Shown here: one piece after another, positions 17,553 to 27,042 of the stretch
Position numbering within the stretch: the first letter of the stretch is position 1
Layout of the letters: every line of letters starts with the position of its first letter
Source: Streptomyces ochraceiscleroticus
GTDB taxonomy: Bacteria > Actinomycetota > Actinomycetes > Streptomycetales > Streptomycetaceae
NCBI RefSeq assembly: GCF_000720485.1
Contig: NZ_JOAX01000001.1
Span: 372,001-436,000, forward strand
Direction of reading: 5' to 3'
Length of the DNA stretch: 64,000 nt
Notes under the pieces: model-generated
Databases searched by the model: none
What the model was told of the DNA's origin: nothing
What the model saw: the letters and a program-made list of their open reading frames with translations, nothing else
Made by a program: the position numbers and the translations under genes

Positions 17553-17606
17553 GATCGTGTACCGGAACCCGGCCGGTACCGCGGAGCCCGGCCGGCGCCG
17601 TAACTG

Positions 17607-17627
17607 TTGTCCACAGCCTGTGGACAA
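17607..17627. other. Head-to-head pair of consensus DnaA boxes
   Basis: TTGTCCACA (17607-17615) and its reverse complement TGTGGACAA (17619-17627) are separated by three bases and lie between two converging operons. TTGTCCACA is the preferred DnaA box of Streptomyces (known). The symmetry extends one more base on each side. It might also act as a hairpin terminator, although no T-run follows. Confidence 0.6.
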
Positions 17628-17718
17628 CGAATGCATCCTCCCTTGCCTTCCCGCACCCTCTCCCGGACGCTCAGGCGGGCCCCACCCCCGTTTTCGGGCC
17701 CGCCCTTGCGTCCCCGCG

Positions 17719-19359
17719 TCACCCCATGTCCCTCCGCCGCAGTCCCACCAGCCCGACGGCCGTGCTCAGGGCGGCTATCAGCAGGAGCCACAGGAACGGC
17801 GTCGCCGTCACCTCGCCGCCCGGAAGCTTCGGCAGATGGCTGAACGGGGAGAGGTCCATCGCCCACTGCGGCAGATCGAGCGCCGGGCCGATCCAGCCGA
17901 GGGCCAGGGACGCACCGACCAGCCCCCAAGCCGCCGTGGCCAGCTTCGGAAGGGAGCCGAAGAGGAGGGTGGCGAGCCCGGCGAGCACCCAGATCGCCGG
18001 TATCTGCGCCAGTGCCGCACCCACGACGGCCCCGAACCGCCGTCCGTCCAGGTCGCCGACCGCACTCCCGTACCCGACCGCCAGGCCCACTCCGCCGACC
18101 GCCATCACCACGACCGAGCCGAGGAAGGCGATCACCAGGTGGCTCGCCGCCCAGCGAAGCCGCCCCACCGCGCCGGCCAGCACCGGCTCGGCCCGCTCGC
18201 CGGTCTCCTCGCCGCGCAGCCGCAGCACCGCCCCCGCCGCGTAGACCGCAGCGACCATTCCGAGCATGCCGACCATGGTGGCCAGGAACGTGTCGGTCAA
18301 CGCCTGGGTGCCGCCCATCCGCTCGAGTATCCGGCGCGTCTGCTCGTTGTCGCCGACCATGTCGGAGGCGCCGTCGGCGATCCCGCCGAACACCCCGCCG
18401 GCCACCGCGAACCCGGCGGCCCAGCCCAGCAGCGTCGTACGCTGCAGCCGCCAGGCGAGGCCGAACGCGCCGTTCAGCGACGCCGGCGCACGGGCCGGCC
18501 CCGGCCGGGCGGGCAGGAAGCTCATCCCCATGTCGCGCCGCGCGGTCAACGCGTACCCGACACCGCCCGCGACGGCGGCCCCGGCGGCGAACAGCAGCAG
18601 CACCCACCAGCGCTCACCGGCGTAGGCCCGCACATGCTGGCACCAGCCGACCGGCGATATCCAGGTCAGCGGCGAGGAGCCGTCGTCGGTCGCGGCGTCG
18701 CCCGCCGCCCGCAGAACGAACGCGAGGCCCACGACCGCGCCCGTCAGCCCCTTGGCCAGCCGCGCGCTCTCGGTGAGCTGCGCGGCGATCGTGGCGACGC
18801 CCGCGAAGAACATCCCGCACCCACCGATGGCAAGCCCCAGCGCCAGCGAACCCGCGACCGGCTGCCCGGACTTGGCGAGCCCGGCGGCGATGACCAGCGC
18901 CAGCGCGGCATTGGCGAGGAACGCGGTCAGCAGTGCGGCACTGATCGGCGCGCGGCGTCCGACCATGGCGGCCGACAGCAGCTCCTGACGCCCCGTCTCC
19001 TCCTCTTCTCTCGTGTGCCGTATGACGATCAGCAGGCTCATCACGGCGGCGAGCACCGCGCCGAAGCCGGCCATTCGCCAGGCGACCAGCCCGCCGATCG
19101 AGTCGCCGAAGACCGGGCCGTACAGCGCCCGCATCGAGGCGTTGGCGTTCATCGACCGGCCGAGCTCGGCGCGCTCGGCTGCCGTGTCGTACAGCGCTTC
19201 CAAGGTTCCGCTGAGGCCGGCCACCGTCAGTCCCAGCAGCAGTACCCACAGGGGGATCATCAGCCGGTCCCGGCGCAGGGCGAGGCGCAGCAGGGCGCCG
19301 GTACCGGCCAGGTCGCGGGACCCGCGCCGGCCCGCGGGCGCGGCGGCCACAGCAGTCAT
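17719..19359 (-). CDS. ABC-2 type exporter permease
   Basis: 546 residues with roughly twelve hydrophobic helices, starting [44 protein letters not shown]. It resembles the polyketide-antibiotic/ABC-2 permease family of actinobacteria, with the recognisable [15 protein letters not shown] and [17 protein letters not shown] loops that repeat between the two halves. It is therefore an internally duplicated permease. Its start overlaps the end of the ATPase gene (4 bases), giving a two-gene exporter. The substrate is unknown; an antibiotic or lipid is typical of the family. Confidence 0.85.
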   Translation of the reverse strand: MTAVAAAPAGRRGSRDLAGTGALLRLALRRDRLMIPLWVLLLGLTVAGLSGTLEALYDTAAERAELGRSMNANASMRALYGPVFGDSIGGLVAWRMAGFGAVLAAVMSLLIVIRHTREEEETGRQELLSAAMVGRRAPISAALLTAFLANAALALVIAAGLAKSGQPVAGSLALGLAIGGCGMFFAGVATIAAQLTESARLAKGLTGAVVGLAFVLRAAGDAATDDGSSPLTWISPVGWCQHVRAYAGERWWVLLLFAAGAAVAGGVGYALTARRDMGMSFLPARPGPARAPASLNGAFGLAWRLQRTTLLGWAAGFAVAGGVFGGIADGASDMVGDNEQTRRILERMGGTQALTDTFLATMVGMLGMVAAVYAAGAVLRLRGEETGERAEPVLAGAVGRLRWAASHLVIAFLGSVVVMAVGGVGLAVGYGSAVGDLDGRRFGAVVGAALAQIPAIWVLAGLATLLFGSLPKLATAAWGLVGASLALGWIGPALDLPQWAMDLSPFSHLPKLPGGEVTATPFLWLLLIAALSTAVGLVGLRRRDMG

Positions 19360-20348
19360 CGCGAGGTCACCCCGCCTTCGGCGCCGGAAGGCTCGGCGGC
19401 AGCGTTCGCGTCGGCTGCGGCGGGCCGGCCTCCCGCGCCTGTGCCGGCCATGTCGTCCTGGTAGTGCCGCAGGAACAGCTCCTCCAGCGTCGGTGGCGTA
19501 CTCGTCAGGCTGCGTACGCCGGACTCGGTGAGGGAGCGCAGCACGGCGTCGAGCTTGTCGGTGTCGACCTGGAGCCGGACGCGTCTGTCCTGGACATCGA
19601 GGTCATGCACGCCGGGGAGGCGGGACAGTCCGTTGGGCGGGCCGGCCAGCTCGGCGGAGACCGAGGTCCGCGTGAGGTGGCGCAGCTCGGCGAGCGAACC
19701 GCTCTCCACGGTCCGGCCCTTGCGGATGATGCTCACGCGGTCGCACAGCGCCTCGACCTCGGAGAGGAGATGGCTGGAGAGCAGCACCGTGCGCCCGCGG
19801 TCGCGCTCCTCCATGACGCACTCCTGGAAGACCTCTTCCATCAGCGGGTCCAGGCCGGAGGTCGGCTCGTCGAGGATCAGCAGGTCGACGTCGGAGGCGA
19901 AGGCCGCGACCAGGGCGACCTTCTGCCGATTCCCCTTGGAGTACGTGCGCCCCTTCTTCGTGGGGTCGAGCTCGAAGCGCTCCAGCAACTGCGCCCTGCG
20001 CGCGCCGTCCAGACCGCCGCGCAGCCTCCCGTACAGATCTATGACCTCGCCGCCGGAGAGATTGCGCCACAGCGTCACGTCCCCGGGCACGTACGCGATG
20101 CGGCGGTGCAACTCGACCGCGTCGTGCCACGGGTCCTTGCCCAGCAGGCGCACGGCGCCGCGGTCGGCGCGCAGCAGGCCGAGCAGGACGCGGATGGTGG
20201 TGGACTTCCCCGCGCCGTTGGGGCCGAGGAAGCCGTGCACCTCGCCGGGTGCGACGGCGAGGTCGAGACCGTCCAGCGCGCGGGTGCGGCCGAACGACTT
20301 GTGCAGATCGGCGATGTGGATCGCCGCGGCTGGGGCGAGTGCTGTCAT
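19356..20348 (-). CDS. ABC exporter ATP-binding protein
   Basis: 330 residues from the ATG at 20348. Walker [11 protein letters not shown]-loop, signature YSKGNRQKV (variant of LSGGQ), Walker [14 protein letters not shown] and the H-loop SSHLLSEVE are all present. The C-terminal ~90 residues form the accessory domain usual in drug-exporter ATPases (DrrA/CcmA type). An ATG four codons further upstream (20360) abuts the -10 box and is unlikely to be transcribed. The gene diverges from a MarR-like regulator across a palindromic operator. Confidence 0.9.
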   Translation of the reverse strand: MTALAPAAAIHIADLHKSFGRTRALDGLDLAVAPGEVHGFLGPNGAGKSTTIRVLLGLLRADRGAVRLLGKDPWHDAVELHRRIAYVPGDVTLWRNLSGGEVIDLYGRLRGGLDGARRAQLLERFELDPTKKGRTYSKGNRQKVALVAAFASDVDLLILDEPTSGLDPLMEEVFQECVMEERDRGRTVLLSSHLLSEVEALCDRVSIIRKGRTVESGSLAELRHLTRTSVSAELAGPPNGLSRLPGVHDLDVQDRRVRLQVDTDKLDAVLRSLTESGVRSLTSTPPTLEELFLRHYQDDMAGTGAGGRPAAADANAAAEPSGAEGGVTSR

Positions 20349-20360
20349 GATTTTGAACAT

Positions 20361-20366
20361 ACGCTA
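20361..20366 (-). promoter_or_regulatory. -10 box TAGCGT of the ABC exporter operon
   Basis: On the reverse strand TAGCGT lies 12 bases before the ATG at 20348, next to the palindrome at 20369. Confidence 0.45.
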
Positions 20367-20368
20367 CT

Positions 20369-20384
20369 TTCACAAATTTGTGAA
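20369..20384. promoter_or_regulatory. 16-bp palindromic operator between exporter and regulator
   Basis: TTCACAAATTTGTGAA is perfectly symmetric and AT-rich in a GC-rich background. It lies between the exporter -10 and the divergent regulator, with an AT-rich stretch (TATAAAAT, 20397-20404) on the other side. This is the usual site and size for a MarR-type autorepressor that also controls the exporter (inference). Confidence 0.6.
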
Positions 20385-20472
20385 GTTAAGGAAGCGTATA
20401 AAATTGGGTGGAGGCGTTGACGAGCCGGGAACGCGCAGGTCGGTCGCAGGAGCAGGGCGAGAGGATGAGCAG

Positions 20473-21003
20473 ATGAGCGAGGAACAGCGGACGGGAACCC
20501 GGGACGACGAGGCGGTCGCGCAGTTCGTGGAGCGATTCGCGGCGCAGCTGACGGATGCGGGGATGCAGCGGATGCCCGCGCGGGTCTTCTCCTGCCTGCT
20601 CGCCTCCGACTCCGGCGTGCTCACCTCCGCCGAGATCAGCGAGCGGCTGCAGATCAGCCCGGCCGCCGTCTCCGGCGCGATCCGCTATCTCTCGCAGGTC
20701 GGCATGGTCGGCCGGGAACGCGAGCCGGGGTCCCGGCGCGACCGGTACCGGGTGCACAGTGATCAGTGGTACGAAGCGCTGACCCGCAAGGACAGCAGCA
20801 TGACCCGCTTCGAGACCGCGCTGCGCGACGGCCTGGAGAGCCTCGGCGAGGGCTCACCGGCCGGCCGCCGGGTCGGCGAGACGCTCGCGTTCTTCGAGTT
20901 CATGCAGCAGGAGCTGAACGTGATGATGGAGCGCTGGCGCGCGCACCGGGACGAACTGCGCGCTCAGCAGGAAAACGATGCCGAGGGCCGGCTCCGGCGG
21001 TGA
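20473..21003 (+). CDS. MarR/GbsR-like transcriptional regulator
   Basis: 176 residues. A winged helix-turn-helix is visible (MPARVFSCLLASDSGVLTSAEISERLQISPAAVSGAIRYLSQVGMVGRERE then the wing SRRDRYRVHSDQWYEAL), followed by a long helical C-terminus (FFEFMQQELNVMMERW) likely for dimerisation. This layout matches GbsR/MarR-type regulators. The ATG at 20473 is eight bases behind GAGAGG. Divergent placement opposite the exporter with a shared palindrome suggests that it represses the exporter and itself, perhaps responding to the exported compound. Confidence 0.8.
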   Translation: MSEEQRTGTRDDEAVAQFVERFAAQLTDAGMQRMPARVFSCLLASDSGVLTSAEISERLQISPAAVSGAIRYLSQVGMVGREREPGSRRDRYRVHSDQWYEALTRKDSSMTRFETALRDGLESLGEGSPAGRRVGETLAFFEFMQQELNVMMERWRAHRDELRAQQENDAEGRLRR

Positions 21004-21088
21004 TCCGCCGGCCGCGTCGGCGCGCCCGGTACGCCGCGTCGACGCTCGCCGGAAGTCCTGGGTATCGCCTCACGGAGCGTGAGATGCG

Positions 21089-22030
21089 TCACCTACGGGG
21101 CAGTGTCAGCCGCCACGCGGCCGGCTGGACCGTCCACGTCCGCGTCCTGACCGGCCCGCCGATCACCGCGTCCGCCCGGTAGCGAAAATCCGGCCCGGAC
21201 ACCGTCACGGCCCGCGCCCGTACGCGCACCGGCGCCTCCGTGGCCTGCCACTGCACGATCACCTCGGCCAGTCCTTCGTGCTCCTGTGCGGGGTACGCCG
21301 CCCCGTCTCCCGGTGCCGCGCCCTCCGCCGCCGTGCACCCCACGGGCACGACCGACACCCGGTGCACCGGCCGGTCCAGGTCCGCCAGTACGACGCCGTC
21401 CGCCTCCACACGCAGCCGCGGCGGCATCCGGCCGTCGCGCCGTCCGCCGCCCGGAACGGGCGCCGTGAGCAGCGACAGGGCCGCTCTCGCGGTCCGGGCG
21501 GCCGGGGCCCACCAGGGGCGCTGCGCGGGCACAGCCGGCTCCTCAGTGGCCATACGGGCGGGCTGTGCGGGCTGCTCGGCCGGATCGCCGCCGGGGATGC
21601 GCAGGCCGCCCAGCACGATTCCGTCGCTGTCGTCGGCGAGCAGGTCCAGAACGCGCTCCTGGCCGTCCAGGACGGCGCGCGCGGCGGTCACGGTGTCCGT
21701 GGGGACGCCCAGCGCCCGGCTCAGCGCGATGGCGGTCGGCACCCCGACGGGCACCATCGAGAGGGGCACGCGAGGCAGCTCGCGCTCCTTGTGGAGCAGC
21801 TCGACGGCGCGCAACAGGGCGCGGTCGTCGCCGATCACCACGGGGCGGCGTTGCCCCCTTCGGGCGAGCACCCGGGCGAATTCCGCGGGGTCGTCCGGAA
21901 AGCAGATCTTCGTGGTCGCGGCCGCGCACAGGACGTCTTTGGCGATACGCACGGACTCGCCGTCCACACGGCGGGCGACCGGGTCGATGACCACGAGCAG
22001 GGAGCGCCCGGCAAGGTCTGGAGCCGACAC
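21089..22030 (-). CDS. Diacylglycerol kinase-like protein with degenerate catalytic loop
   Basis: 313 residues from a GTG preceded by AAGGA. The layout is that of the DAGK/LCB5 catalytic family: an N-terminal [17 protein letters not shown] strand, a nucleotide-site segment, [19 protein letters not shown] (the usual PxGTxNxxAR-like region) and a C-terminal beta-rich half. The hallmark GGDGT is replaced by GDDRA ([12 protein letters not shown]), so kinase activity is doubtful. It is divergent from purA. I would call it a probable pseudo-kinase of lipid-kinase fold; function unknown. Confidence 0.65.
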   Translation of the reverse strand: MSAPDLAGRSLLVVIDPVARRVDGESVRIAKDVLCAAATTKICFPDDPAEFARVLARRGQRRPVVIGDDRALLRAVELLHKERELPRVPLSMVPVGVPTAIALSRALGVPTDTVTAARAVLDGQERVLDLLADDSDGIVLGGLRIPGGDPAEQPAQPARMATEEPAVPAQRPWWAPAARTARAALSLLTAPVPGGGRRDGRMPPRLRVEADGVVLADLDRPVHRVSVVPVGCTAAEGAAPGDGAAYPAQEHEGLAEVIVQWQATEAPVRVRARAVTVSGPDFRYRADAVIGGPVRTRTWTVQPAAWRLTLPRR

Positions 22031-22165
22031 CTCGGTCCTTCCTAGGGCTTGCGTTCTCTCGGGGAACGGACTCGGACGGGACGGGGGACAAAACAGTCGT
22101 AGCGGCCACCGCGGGCCCCCGTACCCCGGCGGTGGCCGGGCGCCCGGGACTGTCCTGTTCGTCGC

Positions 22166-22227
22166 CCGAGAGAAATATTCGGTAATCTCTCGGTGCAAGA
22201 GCCCCTGTCGTTGTTGCGCCAGGGGCT
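22166..22227 (+). promoter_or_regulatory. Two consecutive hairpins upstream of purA
   Basis: CCGAGAGA pairs with TCTCTCGG (22166-22193, 12-base loop) and AGCCCCTG pairs with CAGGGGCT (22200-22227). The first overlaps a TAATCT that could itself be a -10 box. The arrangement could be a structured purA leader or an attenuator; no known riboswitch is recognisable. Confidence 0.35.
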
Positions 22228-22328
22228 TCGTCTATCCGGGGCACCGGTCGACGGCTCGCGCGGCGGCTGCACCACGCAGTGAGCCGCTCGCACGTTGGAC
22301 ATGCCCCGCCCGGAAGGGGTGTACGCCT

Positions 22329-23615
22329 GTGCCCGCACTTGTGCTGCTCGGTGCTCAGTGGGGTGACGAGGGCAAGGGAAAGGCCACCGACCTGCTCGGT
22401 GGATCCGTTGACTATGTAGTGCGCTACCAGGGCGGCAACAATGCCGGCCACACGGTCGTCGTGGGCGACCAGAAGTACGCACTGCACCTGCTCCCTTCCG
22501 GGATCCTCTCGCCGGGATGTACCCCGGTCATCGGTAACGGTGTCGTCGTCGACCCGGCGGTCCTGCTCTCCGAGCTGAGCGGACTGAACGAGCGCGGCGT
22601 CGACACGTCCAAGCTGCTGGTCAGCGGTAACGCCCACCTGATCACGCCGTACAACATCACCGTCGACAAGGTGACCGAGCGCTTCCTCGGCAAGCGGAAG
22701 ATCGGCACCACGGGGCGCGGCATCGGCCCGACCTACGCCGACAAGATCAACCGCACCGGCATCCGTGTGCAGGACTTGTTCGACGAGTCGATCCTGCTCC
22801 AGAAGGTCGAGGCGGCCCTCGACTTCAAGAACCAGGTGCTGGCCAAGCTCTACAACCACCGCGCGGTGGTCGCCGAGCAGGTCGTCGAGGAGATGCTCGG
22901 CTACGCGGACCAGATCAAGGGCTACGTGGCGGACACCACGCTGATCCTCAATGACGCCATCGACGAGGGCAAGGTCGTCCTCTTCGAGGGCGGCCAGGGC
23001 ACCCTCCTGGACGTCGACCACGGCACGTACCCCTTCGTCACCTCCTCGAACCCGACCGCCGGCGGTGCCTGCACCGGTGCGGGCGTCGGCCCGACGAAGA
23101 TCAACCGGGTCATCGGCATCCTGAAGGCGTACACCACGCGTGTCGGCGCCGGCCCGTTCCCGACCGAGCTGTTCGACAAGGACGGCGAGGCGCTGCGCAC
23201 CATTGGTGGCGAGCGCGGTGTGACCACCGGCCGCGACCGCCGCTGCGGCTGGTTCGACGCGGTCATCGCGCGCTACGCGACCCGCGTCAACGGCCTCACC
23301 GACTTCTTCCTGACCAAGCTCGACGTGCTCACCGGCTGGGAGCAGATCCCGGTCTGCGTCGCCTACGAGGTCGACGGCAAGCGGGTCGAGGAGCTGCCGC
23401 ACAACCAGAGCGACTTCCACCACGCGAAGCCGGTCTACGAGATGCTGCCGGGCTGGTCCGAGGACATCACCAAGGCCAAGACCTTCGCCGAGCTCCCGAA
23501 GAACGCCCAGGCGTACGTGAAGGCGCTCGAGGACATGTCGGGCGCGCCCATCTCCGCGATCGGCGTCGGCCCGGGCCGCGACGAGACGATCCAGATCAAC
23601 TCGTTCCTGGACTGA
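22329..23615 (+). CDS. purA: Adenylosuccinate synthetase
   Basis: 428 residues; condenses IMP with aspartate using GTP, the first step from IMP to AMP. The N-terminal P-loop-like [11 protein letters not shown] has the catalytic Asp13, and His41 is in GGNNAGHTV, both at the positions standard for the enzyme. [41 protein letters not shown] and RCGWFDAV are further family signatures. The GTG start follows GGAAGGGG. It is monocistronic, convergent with the Ser/Thr kinase gene. Confidence 0.96.
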   Translation: MPALVLLGAQWGDEGKGKATDLLGGSVDYVVRYQGGNNAGHTVVVGDQKYALHLLPSGILSPGCTPVIGNGVVVDPAVLLSELSGLNERGVDTSKLLVSGNAHLITPYNITVDKVTERFLGKRKIGTTGRGIGPTYADKINRTGIRVQDLFDESILLQKVEAALDFKNQVLAKLYNHRAVVAEQVVEEMLGYADQIKGYVADTTLILNDAIDEGKVVLFEGGQGTLLDVDHGTYPFVTSSNPTAGGACTGAGVGPTKINRVIGILKAYTTRVGAGPFPTELFDKDGEALRTIGGERGVTTGRDRRCGWFDAVIARYATRVNGLTDFFLTKLDVLTGWEQIPVCVAYEVDGKRVEELPHNQSDFHHAKPVYEMLPGWSEDITKAKTFAELPKNAQAYVKALEDMSGAPISAIGVGPGRDETIQINSFLD

Positions 23616-23665
23616 GGCGTGCGTCAGGCTCCGTAGGGGCCGACCGTGACGGTCAGCAGCCGCGT

Positions 23666-25489
23666 TCACTGCACCTTCGTGTAGGTACGCGGCTGCTTGT
23701 CGTTTCCGCGGAACTCGCGCACCAGGGAGCCGTCGCCCGCGATCCTGAAGACGGACGAACTGCCGGCCGCGCACCCCGGAGCGGGGCGCTGCACTACGGA
23801 GGGGCCGACGGAGAGTTTCCCGTCGGCCGAGTAGAAGTCCGCGCGCGCCGTACAGTGCCCGCCGCTGCCCTGTACGTCGATCGTCACGGCGGGACTGCCC
23901 ACCGGAGTGCGCTCGATCGTCACCCGCTGGGTGCCCACACCGTCCGCGTTCGGGCGCTCCCAGGTGCCCAGGTACGCCGTCGGGACCACCTCGTGGCCCG
24001 CGGGGCGCAGCGTCGCCGTACGCCCCGCCGCGCTCCATACGAGGGTGTTCTTCTGCGGCCCCCTCTTGAGGCTGTGCTCGCCCAGCGCCGAGCAGCGCCC
24101 TTCGGGTGCGGACTTCACCACGGTGGTGTCCAGCCGCAGCCCCTCGGTGTCCGACGCCGAGACCAGCTTCCCGTCGCTCTTGCACTCGTACGTGGCGCCG
24201 AGGCTGATGCTGTTGGCGACCACCTCGCCGACGCTCCCGTGCGAGATCACGAATCGCCGCTGCTGCCCCGTGGGCATCCCGTCCCGCTCCACATCGCCGG
24301 TCCAGGTGCCCACGTAGTCGGCCGGGATGTCCGAGCCGCCCTCGTGCTGCGTGCCGCCACCCAGCGCGGGCACGGCGACCGCCGCGACACCGGCCGCAGC
24401 GATTACCACGGCGACGGCCCCGAGGGCGAGGGGCCAGCGGCGCCGACGGGCGGGGGCGGGCGTGTTGCCGGAGCCAGTACTCGCTGCCGGCCCGGGCCCT
24501 GATTGCGATCCCGTCGGCAGGACCGTGGTGGGCGGTTCCGCGTGCCCCGGGCGCGCCGGCTGCCCCGAGGGCGGCGTATCCGTGTCCAGCAGCTGTACGG
24601 CGTGCTGTCCCAGCCGGGCGATGAGCTCGGCCGGCAGCCAGGGCGCGGCCGCTCCGCCGCTGCTCACCGGCCCGATCACGGAGATGAGCTCTTCCGGGGC
24701 CGGCCGCTCCGCCGCGCTCTTCGACAGGCAACTGCCGATCAGCTCCCGCAAGGACTCCGGTACGGCGTCGAGGTCGGGGTCGGACTCGGCGACGCGGAAC
24801 ATCACGGAGTGCACACCCGAGACGAGCGATCCGAAGGGCATCCGCCCGGAGGCCGCGTACGCGAGCACCGAGCCCAGGCAGAAGACGTCGCCGGCCGGCG
24901 TGATCCGCTCGCCGCGTACTTGCTCGGGCGACATGAAGCTCGGCGAGCCGACGACCATGCCCGCCTGCGTCTGGGTGTGCTCGCTCACGGCGTCCAGCGC
25001 CCGCGCGATACCGAAGTCGATCACGCGCGGGCCGTCGATGGTCAGCAGGACGTTGGACGGCTTGAGGTCGCGGTGCACCAGGCCGACGCCGTGGATGTCG
25101 AGCAGCGCGCTGGCCAGCCCGTAGGCGAGCCGCCTGACCGAGTACTCCGGAAGCGGCCCGTACGCGCCCTCCACGACCTCGCTCAGCGACGGGCCCGCGA
25201 TGTACCCGGTCGCCACCCACGGCACCTGCGCTTCGGTGTCGGCGTCCAGTACGGGTGCGGTCCACCGGCCGCCCACCCGGCGCGCCGCCGCGACCTCGGC
25301 CCGGAACCGGTCCCGGAACTCCTGCTCGACCGCCAGTTCGGCCTTGACCAGCTTCACGGCCACGGTCCGTCCGCCTTCGGAACGCGCGAGGTAGACCCGC
25401 CCCATCCCCCCGGTGCCCAGCCGGCCGAGCAGGCGGTAGGCGCCGATCGCCCTCGGGTCCTCCGCGGTCAGTCCCTTGAGGCCGTCCAT
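23666..25489 (-). CDS. PknB-type Ser/Thr protein kinase with transmembrane and sensor domains
   Basis: About 607 residues. The kinase domain (about 17-270) has a Gly-rich loop GRLGTGGMGRVYLA, the VAVKLVK lysine, LVHRDLKPSNVLL, VIDFGIARALD (DFG) and an APE-like SPSFMSPEQV, so all catalytic residues are intact. A Pro/Ser linker leads to one membrane helix (WPLALGAVAVVIAAAGVAAVAVPAL) and an extracellular region with two similar beta-rich modules (DYVGTWTGDVERDGMP and TAYLGTWERPNADGVG). It has no PASTA repeats. The ATG at 25489 is better spaced from GGGGAGG than the GTG at 25498. Confidence 0.88.
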   Translation of the reverse strand: MDGLKGLTAEDPRAIGAYRLLGRLGTGGMGRVYLARSEGGRTVAVKLVKAELAVEQEFRDRFRAEVAAARRVGGRWTAPVLDADTEAQVPWVATGYIAGPSLSEVVEGAYGPLPEYSVRRLAYGLASALLDIHGVGLVHRDLKPSNVLLTIDGPRVIDFGIARALDAVSEHTQTQAGMVVGSPSFMSPEQVRGERITPAGDVFCLGSVLAYAASGRMPFGSLVSGVHSVMFRVAESDPDLDAVPESLRELIGSCLSKSAAERPAPEELISVIGPVSSGGAAAPWLPAELIARLGQHAVQLLDTDTPPSGQPARPGHAEPPTTVLPTGSQSGPGPAASTGSGNTPAPARRRRWPLALGAVAVVIAAAGVAAVAVPALGGGTQHEGGSDIPADYVGTWTGDVERDGMPTGQQRRFVISHGSVGEVVANSISLGATYECKSDGKLVSASDTEGLRLDTTVVKSAPEGRCSALGEHSLKRGPQKNTLVWSAAGRTATLRPAGHEVVPTAYLGTWERPNADGVGTQRVTIERTPVGSPAVTIDVQGSGGHCTARADFYSADGKLSVGPSVVQRPAPGCAAGSSSVFRIAGDGSLVREFRGNDKQPRTYTKVQ

Positions 25490-25707
25490 GCTCGGCACCC
25501 TCCCCGTTCCCTCAGCCGTTGCCGTCGCGTCTCGTGCCGTTCCGGCATCGTCAGCCGAGCGTAGGCCGCGGGAGATCGCTCGGTGGCGGCCGGGGCGTCA
25601 CGAGGCGGGAACGATCGCGCCGACTCGTTCGTCACACTGAGTGATGGGGCGTGTGAAGTGAGGGTTCGCGAACGGGGGATGGCATGGGGGCTCTGGGTGA
25701 GACCGGA

Positions 25708-26700
25708 TCAGGAAGACGTCGCCGCGGGGAAATTGCGGGCGATGAGCGACTCGGTGGCAGGAGCGTGGAATTCGGGGAAGTCCATGACCACGACCCCGAG
25801 ATGGACACCGGGCTGCGGGTGGCCGTCGAGGTAGTCCAGGACGGTCGGCATCACCGCGTCGGCGAGGTGCTTGGGCCAGCGGAAGCCGTTGGCGGCATCC
25901 GGAGCGAGGCTGGTGAAGTTGAGGAAGAGCCGGCCGGAGTCCTGGTGGGCCGCGGCGGTGTCGAAGTGCCGCAGGATGTCCTGCCGTTTGGTGTCGACGG
26001 ACGTCGCGTAGTGGTCCTGCAGCTCGAACCACTCGTTGGAGAAGGTGCCGTTGTCGCCCGCGGGCCAGGCGGGTGCGCCCAGTCCGGAGGCGAACTGCGT
26101 GATGAGGACGACCTTGCCACGCGCCGCGCCGAGCGCCGGAAGGTCGGGCTCGATGAGGAAGAGATCCCCGTAGCCCTTGGCTCCCAGATACTCACCGAAC
26201 TTGGCACTGAGCTGCGCATCGGTCAGCCCGTGCTCGTTCTTGACGCGCATCAGCACGGTTTCGCCCGGAGAAGCCCGCAGGAAGTCGCGGCACTGATCGA
26301 GGACGGTGTTGAAGGTGATGTCCTGGTAGTACGACGCGTGATAGATGCCGAGTTCGTCGGGCACGTCCGAGGGCGGTTCGCCGCAGCGGATGTCGAAGAA
26401 GCGTATTCCGCGCCGCAGTTGCTCCGGTATGCCCATGTTCTGGGTGTGCGACCACTCCGTACCGTTCATCGGGTCGGTGGCGCAGGTGTCGTGCGTACCG
26501 GGGATGGTCAGCCGGGTCAGCGGAGTGCCGTCGGCCAGCGCGGCCATCCACCTGGCGGGGTCGGACGCCGCGGAAAGGCGGCGGCCGGTCGACAAAGCGA
26601 TGGGGGACGTCAGCGCGCGGGCGGACGCTCCTGGGGCGAGCAGTGCGGCGGCGGACCCGGTCACGGCCGCGGCGACGAAGCCTCGACGACTCATGGACAT
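25708..26700 (-). CDS. Secreted phosphatidylinositol-specific phospholipase C X-domain protein
   Basis: 330 residues from an ATG behind GGAGG. A twin-Arg-type signal (SRRGFVAAAVTGSAAALLAPGASARA) indicates export. The X-box is present: PGTHDTCA with the first catalytic His, IRFFDIRCG with Asp, IYHASYYQDITF with the second catalytic His, then ETVLMRVKNEHG. This is the bacterial PI-PLC fold, cleaving phosphatidylinositol or GPI-like lipids by acid-base catalysis; the substrate here is unproven. It is well separated from the neighbours and divergent from DUF4956. Confidence 0.85.
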   Translation of the reverse strand: MSMSRRGFVAAAVTGSAAALLAPGASARALTSPIALSTGRRLSAASDPARWMAALADGTPLTRLTIPGTHDTCATDPMNGTEWSHTQNMGIPEQLRRGIRFFDIRCGEPPSDVPDELGIYHASYYQDITFNTVLDQCRDFLRASPGETVLMRVKNEHGLTDAQLSAKFGEYLGAKGYGDLFLIEPDLPALGAARGKVVLITQFASGLGAPAWPAGDNGTFSNEWFELQDHYATSVDTKRQDILRHFDTAAAHQDSGRLFLNFTSLAPDAANGFRWPKHLADAVMPTVLDYLDGHPQPGVHLGVVVMDFPEFHAPATESLIARNFPAATSS

Positions 26701-26886
26701 GCGGCATCCCCCTCCGACGGCATACGGCTGCGCACGGCCCGGCTCCATGCAGGCAGGAGCAGTCCAGGCACGGCAGAGTCGCGTGTGGTGAGAGTAGCCC
26801 TAAGGGAGTGGAGAGGTGGGTGAGACTGAAGAAACAGCAGTACCGGAGAGTCGCCTGTCCCGGCCCGCTTCCGCCAACGCCCTTCC

Positions 26887-26913
26887 TTAACGCTCACGAG
26901 GGGCGCGCTTAAC
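26887..26913. promoter_or_regulatory. Two TTAAC motifs 22 bp apart in the PI-PLC/DUF4956 gap
   Basis: TTAAC at 26887 and 26909 are on the same face of the helix, about 130 bases before DUF4956. The remainder of the 26701-27042 gap shows AT-rich promoter-like patches (TACGTT near 26925) but no gene. Confidence 0.25.
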
Positions 26914-27042
26914 CCGCCGGTTCCTACGTTTTTCCTGTGCCTCCCGCCGTCGCCGTGCCGCGCTGCGCCACGCCAGGGGAGCGAATCGCAGGAGACGTGG
27001 CCACCGGGCAGGTCGGCCACTCGTGACCGGACAGGGAAAGCA

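Noticed and set aside
15192..17636. 814-codon reverse frame opposite the two-component genes
   Set aside because: Antisense to intact kinase and regulator genes with repeats that merely mirror the Pro/Ala tail.
21543..25265. 1240-codon reverse-strand frame across purA and the kinase
   Set aside because: It overlaps purA antisense and the kinase in another frame and shows no domain; a GC-driven shadow.
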